Shown here: positions 5,203-9,448 of the stretch, piece by piece | Layout: the number at the start of each line of letters is the position of its first letter | Numbering within the stretch: the stretch's first letter is position 1 | Assembly (NCBI GenBank): GCA_018623675.1 | Contig: JAAZVJ010000025.1 | Span: 1 to 9,448, forward strand | Length of the DNA stretch: 9,448 nucleotides | Source: Synechococcus sp. HW_metabat.54 | Lineage (GTDB): Bacteria > Cyanobacteriota > Cyanobacteriia > PCC-6307 > Cyanobiaceae | Reading direction: 5' to 3' | Notes under the pieces: generated by a model | The model's database searches: none | What the model was told of the DNA's origin: nothing | The model's input: the letters and a program-made list of their open reading frames with translations, nothing else | Program-made: the position numbers and the translations under genes

Positions 5203-6984
5203 TCAGTGCGCCTCCTGCTTCACAGGATCGAGGGTGGACCCTACCGCTTCGGCAGGTGTGGGTAAGTCACGGTCACGAACCGTGAGCAAGGTGTGGAGCA
5301 AGCCATCACGAACAAGCTCCTGGTAGCGGGCTGAAATCGCGTCCTGCACACGATGGCAATCGGCAATGGCACGCTCACGAGCTCCGGGAACTTTGCCGGA
5401 GTAATCGAATCGAATCACAACGGGGATCGGCAGATCACGAGAAACATTGAGCCCCTTAAAGATCTTCACGCCCACATCCAGATCTGGGGCGCCTTCTTCA
5501 ACGGTGTCCAAATGAGCGAAATAAGTGAGGTTGCGTAGATGCACCTCCTTGAAGCCAATCCCAACACCGATGAATCGTTCGGCGTGCCCAGCATCGGGGT
5601 AAGGCCCCTGATGGAGAGAGCGAACGTAATCCTGCTGAGAAATGTTGTTCATCAACAGATGACTGATCAACTTCACCATCCCGGGCTCAGGAGCTTCGAC
5701 ACAATGGGTCTGCACAGCTGCTGAAACAGCCTCTGAGGCCTGCGTTGCAGTGAGAGAGGCCGTGCTCTCATAGAGCGTTTGAGCACACAACCAACGGTCG
5801 AGCTGAATCTCGCCGTCACGGCTAGGTACGTGCACCCGGATGGCATCAGTGTCGGTATCCAGGCCGATCAGCAGAAGATCAACAGACGCTCCACAGCAGA
5901 AACTGTTCTCGACCGCTTCACGGAAGTCGTGGAGACGCTGTAACCCAGCGCTGGCGGCCAAAGCATCGTTGCTTCCGTGGGCTGCACAGCCCTGATGCTC
6001 AGGATCGAGCGAGCTGAAGTGGTAGGTGACCACCTTGAGATAACGGGTCGGAGCATGGGCCTCATTGGGCACACTCTCGCGGTAGCGACGGTGCTCGGTT
6101 TTCACCCAACGGTTCACCGTGTTCTCCACGTCGAACATGGCTCCTGCATGGGAGCGACGACGCACGGAACTGAATGGAATCCGAAGTGCGTAAGCAATGG
6201 AATGGGCAAGACGCCCATCAGCGCAAGGCGTCACATCGAGAAGATGAAAGCCACACTCGAGCAGAAACGCATTGAACTGCTCAGCGCGCTGACTGCCCGA
6301 AGCGCTGGCGAGGGGGTCATCTAAGAAAAAGCGTTCGCTGAACGACTGATGCGACTGGAAAACACACCAGGCGAAAAGAGCGCGCATATCGAGCGGACGC
6401 ACCCAAGCTTTTTCAAGGATGTGATCCGGAAGATCAAAGCCAAGCTCGGCCCTCGAAAGGCGTTGGGCTTGAGTAATGAAGTCAGCTTCGTGCTGAAAGG
6501 CAGACACCTTCTGCAGCACAGGAACAATGCGATCAAAGCGCCCCTTGATCTCCTGCTCATAAGCCTGGAGACGTTTGTTCTCAGCAAGATCGGTGAGTGG
6601 GTGGGCACCAAGCACACCACGCTGTGAAGCGGTGGCAGTGCGGAAACGAGCCGATGGAGAACAGGAAGCAGGCTGTTGATTGCCTGATTTTTCACGGCGC
6701 ACCCAGGTGGGGCGCTGAACGACAGGGCGTCGATTGTCTTGTCTGGAACGAACACGACCCCCACTCACAGCACTGTCTTTGAGGACAGCGGCTTTGCCTG
6801 ATGTCGTGAGAGCTTTGCGCCGCTCTAGAGCGGCGCTGCGGGTTGTGGAGACTGGATCAGAATCCGCGGTGTTCTGGCTCGGGAGCGAGTCAGTTGCGGA
6901 AACCTGAAAGGATTGCAACTGACGCCGGGTTGGAGCAGTGGGAGCCTGTAGGCGCCCACGCCGGGAAGGTTGTGGGCGCACCAT
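5203..6984 (-). CDS. csoS3: CsoSCA (CsoS3) carboxysomal carbonic anhydrase
   Basis: Epsilon/beta-like carbonic anhydrase of the alpha-carboxysome, converting bicarbonate to CO2 at the inner shell. Using the ATG at 6984 it has 593 residues, longer than the roughly 514 of the Halothiobacillus enzyme. The active site is intact: Cys254-x-Asp256-x-Arg258 (PCADGRLAH), His322 (TYHFSS) and Cys333 (HQGCAAHG). Their spacing matches the known zinc ligands Cys173, His242 and Cys253 and the Asp175-Arg177 pair. The degenerate second half needed to complete the fold follows. Residues 1 to about 125 are basic, Ser/Gln-rich and probably disordered. Within them residues 49-64 nearly copy the first CsoS2 N-repeat, a likely Rubisco-binding motif. 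A GTG at 7005 would add seven residues and overlap csoS2 by 14 bases. I prefer the ATG, which lies seven bases after the csoS2 stop. Neither start has a good ribosome-binding site at ideal spacing. Confidence 0.95.
   Translation of the reverse strand: MVRPQPSRRGRLQAPTAPTRRQLQSFQVSATDSLPSQNTADSDPVSTTRSAALERRKALTTSGKAAVLKDSAVSGGRVRSRQDNRRPVVQRPTWVRREKSGNQQPASCSPSARFRTATASQRGVLGAHPLTDLAENKRLQAYEQEIKGRFDRIVPVLQKVSAFQHEADFITQAQRLSRAELGFDLPDHILEKAWVRPLDMRALFAWCVFQSHQSFSERFFLDDPLASASGSQRAEQFNAFLLECGFHLLDVTPCADGRLAHSIAYALRIPFSSVRRRSHAGAMFDVENTVNRWVKTEHRRYRESVPNEAHAPTRYLKVVTYHFSSLDPEHQGCAAHGSNDALAASAGLQRLHDFREAVENSFCCGASVDLLLIGLDTDTDAIRVHVPSRDGEIQLDRWLCAQTLYESTASLTATQASEAVSAAVQTHCVEAPEPGMVKLISHLLMNNISQQDYVRSLHQGPYPDAGHAERFIGVGIGFKEVHLRNLTYFAHLDTVEEGAPDLDVGVKIFKGLNVSRDLPIPVVIRFDYSGKVPGARERAIADCHRVQDAISARYQELVRDGLLHTLLTVRDRDLPTPAEAVGSTLDPVKQEAH
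5211..5216 (-). promoter_or_regulatory. Consensus Shine-Dalgarno AGGAGG for csoS4A
   Basis: AGGAGG on the minus strand, 10 bases before the csoS4A ATG and within the last codons of csoSCA (Gln-Glu-Ala). Most other genes here lack a clear site, so this one suggests csoS4A translation starts independently and strongly, rather than only by coupling to csoSCA. Confidence 0.7.
6793..6840 (-). other. CsoS2 N-repeat-like motif within the CsoSCA N-terminus
   Basis: Sixteen codons encode RSAALERRKALTTSGK. CsoS2 repeat N1 in the same operon reads RELALERRKALTTAGK, identical at 13 of 16 positions. Ten of those 13 shared residues use different codons. In CsoS2 this helix-forming, arginine-rich motif is the known Rubisco-binding element, so this copy probably lets the carbonic anhydrase bind Rubisco. 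Confidence 0.8.
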
Positions 6985-6991
6985 CCCTCGA

Positions 6992-9367
6992 TCAGCCCCG
7001 TGCACCGCCAGAGACGGTGATCAGAGAACCCTTATCAGTGTTGCCACTGGAACCGGTCACACGGCTCACAGGCCACTCGGTCTCTTCATTGCGCTTGCGC
7101 TCGAAAGGAGACATGGCACTCATGGGGCCGGGACGGCTGGGGTTACGGCGACGGGCCGAAGCGCCCTCAGTACCAGTGACATGCTCTCCACGATCCCAGT
7201 CGTCGCCGGTGATCTTGGTGGAGGAACCTTCGCCTGTCACCCGGGAAGCGGGCTTCGCAGGGGGCTCACTGACCACAGCCACGGTGGGCTGGAACTGACG
7301 CTGCTGCTGACGGTTTTGGAATTCGCGGTTATCGAAGCGGAATTGCTCGGTACCGGTCACCTTGCCGCCAGCCATGTCAAAAGGGCCGGTGATGCGATTG
7401 CCCTGCTCATAGGACGTACCCGTGACTCCGGAGTTGGCCTCACGTTGTTGCTGAGCAGCACGGGCGGGAGACACAACGCTGAAGCGGGTCCAGGCCGCAC
7501 CTTGAGGAGCTTCGCCGTGGGTGTCGGTGCCAGCTGGAGCATCAGCTCCACAAGCTGCAGCCAACTGATCGGCGCCCACATAAGGGGTACCGGTGACGGC
7601 TTCGCAAGCTCCGCGCTCATCGCCGGTCATCACACCACCGATTCCGGGCTGAAGACCGGTCATGGCAGCGGACGGGGTGCCGAGACGCACTGGAGTGCGC
7701 TCGCGGATGGCTTGAACAGCAGGGGTTCCGCAGTGCTGGCCTGCCTGCTCGAGGCCTGCATAGGGGGTACCGGTGACGGCCTGGCAGCTACCGGGCTCAT
7801 CACCAGTGACGCGCTCAGAGCGACCTGTGCGGGTACCGCTCACGACCTGGTTGCGGTTGGTGATGCTGAAACCCACCTTCGCGGCCTCCGGCTCGGGCTT
7901 AGCGCCACAAAAGGAGTTGACCTGCTCAGCACTGACGTACTGATCACCTGTCACCCGATGGCAGGAACCAAACTCATCTCCGGTGACACTGGCGGAACGA
8001 CCCACCATGGTGCCGGTCACACCGGAGCCTGAAAGGGTTGCCGAAACGCCCACCTTGGCTGCAGGACGGCCTTCGGGAAGGGGGTCAGAACCGAGGTACT
8101 GATCACCCGTGAGGCTGCGGCCTGCACCGGCTTCGTCGCCGGTGACGCTGGCGGAACGACCCACCATCACACCGCTAACTGGACGGCCCTCGAGGGTGAG
8201 GCTGTGGCCGACTTTGCGAGGCGAAGGATTGGAGCCACCGCAGTAAGCCGCAGACTGATTTGCTGAGATGTATTCGGTACCCGTTACGGCCTTGCAGGTG
8301 CCGGGCTCATCGCCCGTGACCTTTTCGGAACGGCCGACTTCGTTGCCGGTGACGCGGTTGCCGTGGCTGGTGGCGGTGACGCGCACCTTGGCCGGAGTGG
8401 TGGCAGCGGGAGCGGTCTGACAGAAGGTCTGGAAGACCTCAGCGCCCAGGTACTCAGTACCCGTGATCGAACGGCAGGTGCTGGCTTCGTTGCCGGTGGT
8501 TTTCACCGAGCGGTTGGCCTGGGTGCCGGTCACGGTCTGGCCACCCGTGGTGGTGCTTTCTCCCACCTTCCAGTGGGCATCAGCAGCGGCGGCTTGCTTG
8601 GCGCCATGACGGTTAGGACCAGTGGGGCGGGTCACACCAGCGCTTTGTTTGTTGCGGGCACCAGCTTTGGTGCGCAATTCGCGCACCTGTTGCGCAAGCT
8701 CACGGCTGGTGAGGTCGGGGTTGGCCTGGCGCGCCACGGCTGCAGCGCTAGTGGGTTGCTTGCCAGCGGTTTTGCCGTGCTTCGCCATGGCTTCACGACG
8801 GGCAAGAACCAGTGCGCGACTGGGGTTCTCAATCGCACGACGCTTAGGGGAGGCGCTGCGACGCTCTGCAGCTGCGCGGCGGTCACCGGAGCGATTACTC
8901 AGCTCAACAGTGACCGCAGGGCGGGCGGATTTCTCAGCAGCTCGGGCGCCACCACAGCCACACTCTTTCTTGGCTGGCTCAGCAGCAACGGCTGGTGGCT
9001 TGGTCGTGCGAGCAACATCAGAGCGGTTGCGATCACGGCTGGTATCGGCAGTTTTGCCACGGCGTGAAAGGGCTTCACGACGGGCCAACACCAGTTCGCG
9101 ACTGGGTTGACGCACAGCCTTCACCTGGGAGGAATGGGAAGCTGAACGCGGAGCACTGGGGCTCAGACCGGAGGTACGGGGCGGGGCGGCAGGTGCAGCA
9201 GCGACTGGGGCAGCAGCTTCAGCAGCATTAGTACGGGTCGGACGTGCATCGGAAGCGCTACGCACACGATTGGCCTTGTCACCGGCAGCAGCCGATGCCT
9301 TTTTACCGGCCGTAGTCAACGCCTTACGGCGCTCAAGTGCGAGTTCGCGACTGGAGAGTCTTGCCAT
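6992..9367 (-). CDS. csoS2: CsoS2, disordered scaffold of the alpha-carboxysome
   Basis: 791 residues, within the usual cyanobacterial size range. It has the classic three-part layout. The N region (to about 240) carries Rubisco-binding repeats at 6-22, 89-105 and 183-199 (SRxLxLxRRxAxxxxGK) and a degenerate fourth at 221-237 lacking the RR. The M region (266-606) has six repeats of about 50 residues with VTGTxxGRSxxVTGDE and VTGTxY motifs, which in the known family contact shell proteins. Most M-repeats carry two Cys (298/316, 358/376, 469/487, 528/546, 588/606); the third has none. The C region (607-791) has further VTG motifs and the conserved end SPFERKRNEETEWPVSRVTG, which anchors to the shell. 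It nucleates carboxysome assembly by linking Rubisco to the shell. The ATG is at 9367-9365, with only a weak GGGCGG close to it. A CGCGG cysteine motif sits at 136-140. Whether a short isoform arises by frameshifting, as in Halothiobacillus, cannot be told here. Confidence 0.97.
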   Translation of the reverse strand: MARLSSRELALERRKALTTAGKKASAAAGDKANRVRSASDARPTRTNAAEAAAPVAAAPAAPPRTSGLSPSAPRSASHSSQVKAVRQPSRELVLARREALSRRGKTADTSRDRNRSDVARTTKPPAVAAEPAKKECGCGGARAAEKSARPAVTVELSNRSGDRRAAAERRSASPKRRAIENPSRALVLARREAMAKHGKTAGKQPTSAAAVARQANPDLTSRELAQQVRELRTKAGARNKQSAGVTRPTGPNRHGAKQAAAADAHWKVGESTTTGGQTVTGTQANRSVKTTGNEASTCRSITGTEYLGAEVFQTFCQTAPAATTPAKVRVTATSHGNRVTGNEVGRSEKVTGDEPGTCKAVTGTEYISANQSAAYCGGSNPSPRKVGHSLTLEGRPVSGVMVGRSASVTGDEAGAGRSLTGDQYLGSDPLPEGRPAAKVGVSATLSGSGVTGTMVGRSASVTGDEFGSCHRVTGDQYVSAEQVNSFCGAKPEPEAAKVGFSITNRNQVVSGTRTGRSERVTGDEPGSCQAVTGTPYAGLEQAGQHCGTPAVQAIRERTPVRLGTPSAAMTGLQPGIGGVMTGDERGACEAVTGTPYVGADQLAAACGADAPAGTDTHGEAPQGAAWTRFSVVSPARAAQQQREANSGVTGTSYEQGNRITGPFDMAGGKVTGTEQFRFDNREFQNRQQQRQFQPTVAVVSEPPAKPASRVTGEGSSTKITGDDWDRGEHVTGTEGASARRRNPSRPGPMSAMSPFERKRNEETEWPVSRVTGSSGNTDKGSLITVSGGARG
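7550..8572 (-). repeat. CsoS2 M-region: six shell-interacting repeats
   Basis: Units of about 50 codons: M1 8572-8420, M2 8389-8240, M3 8215-8078, M4 8056-7907, M5 7879-7730 and M6 7687-7550. Each has a VTG or VSG triplet set around GRS and TGDE, and most end in Cys. M6 is shortened at its front. M3 and M4 share a perfect 20-base identity (8148-8167 and 7989-8008), consistent with recent duplication or gene conversion. Confidence 0.85.
8657..9352 (-). repeat. CsoS2 N-region: four Rubisco-binding repeats
   Basis: Repeat units lie at 9352-9302 (N1), 9103-9053 (N2), 8821-8771 (N3) and 8707-8657 (N4). N1 to N3 share SR-x-L-x-L-x-RR-(K/E)-A and end in GK. N4 (SRELAQQVRELRTKAGA) keeps the SREL start but loses the paired arginines, so it may bind weakly or not at all. 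Linkers are Ala/Ser/Arg-rich and low complexity. Confidence 0.85.
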
Positions 9368-9394
9368 GTCCGCCCGTTGGTTTCGACGTGAATG

Positions 9395-9412
9395 GAAGGG
9401 AGGAATCCCTTC
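9395..9412 (-). promoter_or_regulatory. Perfect 7-bp hairpin in csoS2 leader
   Basis: GAAGGGA and TCCCTTC form a perfect seven-base stem with a four-base TTCC loop in the minus-strand transcript. It begins two bases after the U-tract of the terminator-like hairpin and ends 27 bases before the csoS2 ATG. It has no U-tract of its own. It may stabilise the 5' end of a processed csoS2 mRNA or modulate translation; this is inference. Confidence 0.5.
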
Positions 9413-9414
9413 GG

Positions 9415-9447
9415 AAAAAAGTTGAGCCCTGATGAAGGTCAGGGCTC
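9415..9447 (-). terminator. Rho-independent-type terminator between upstream gene (probably cbbS) and csoS2
   Basis: GAGCCCTGA and TCAGGGCTC form a perfect nine-base stem with a six-base loop. Two adenines, a C and six T follow in the minus-strand transcript. This is a textbook intrinsic terminator shape. It lies before csoS2, where cbbL-cbbS normally precede in this operon type, so it probably stops most Rubisco transcripts and lets a fraction read through to the less abundant scaffold and shell genes. The identity of the upstream gene is outside the window and is inferred. Confidence 0.8.
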
Positions 9448-9448
9448 G

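Noticed and set aside
6985..7005. GTG start for CsoSCA, adding seven residues and overlapping csoS2
   Set aside because: Possible but less likely: it needs a non-ATG start inside csoS2 without a ribosome-binding site, while an ATG sits seven bases after the csoS2 stop.
6938..8032. Long plus-strand open frame (364 codons) opposite csoS2
   Set aside because: It lies wholly antisense to csoS2/csoSCA. Its Gly/Thr/Ala-rich repetitive composition is the mirror of the CsoS2 VTG repeats, and it has no family motif. It is best explained as a codon-bias shadow.
8363..9067. Plus-strand open frame of 234 codons opposite the 5' half of csoS2
   Set aside because: Same explanation: low-complexity antisense reading of a GC-rich repetitive gene with no independent start context or motif.

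Overview
The window reads as a picocyanobacterial genome fragment of the alpha-cyanobacterial type (marine or brackish Synechococcus/Cyanobium-like). Two signatures support this. One is an alpha-carboxysome (cso) operon whose proteins look cyanobacterial. The other is a CO2-uptake NDH-1 module with a ChpX/CupB subunit, a module that Prochlorococcus is generally reported to lack. The species cannot be named from the sequence alone. All genes lie on the minus strand, so transcription runs from high to low coordinates, and coding density is very high.

From right to left, positions 9448-9368 form the leader of csoS2. It holds a strong terminator-like hairpin with a U-tract (9447-9415), presumably belonging to the end of cbbS just outside the window, and a second perfect hairpin (9412-9395). 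The carboxysome genes follow: csoS2 (9367-6992, disordered scaffold), csoSCA/csoS3 (about 6984-5203, carbonic anhydrase), csoS4A (5200-4868) and csoS4B (4868-4617) (pentameric vertex proteins), and a csoS1E-like BMC-H shell protein with a long cationic N-terminal extension (4573-3956). Spacing from csoS2 to csoS4B is 7, 2 and -1 bases, as in one translationally coupled operon.

A 112-base intergenic stretch (3955-3844) with inverted and direct repeats separates this from a second operon. That operon holds an ndhF4-like gene (3843-1999, TTG start), an ndhD4-like gene (1992-487) and the 5' part of chpX/cupB (487-1, running off the window). These encode the membrane arm and hydration subunit of the thylakoid NDH-1 complex that converts CO2 to bicarbonate.

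The two blocks act in sequence in one CO2-concentrating mechanism. NDH-1/ChpX traps CO2 as bicarbonate in the cytosol. Bicarbonate enters the carboxysome, where CsoSCA turns it back to CO2 beside Rubisco, which CsoS2 tethers to the shell.

Most of this is a known system. The most interesting unexplained details are a near-copy of the CsoS2 Rubisco-binding N-repeat inside the disordered N-terminus of CsoSCA (13 of 16 residues identical but mostly different codons), the disordered tails on CsoS1E and CsoS4A, the loss of the cysteine pair in one CsoS2 M-repeat, and the hairpin/repeat architecture at the two transcription-unit boundaries. No RNA genes, mobile elements or CRISPR arrays were seen.
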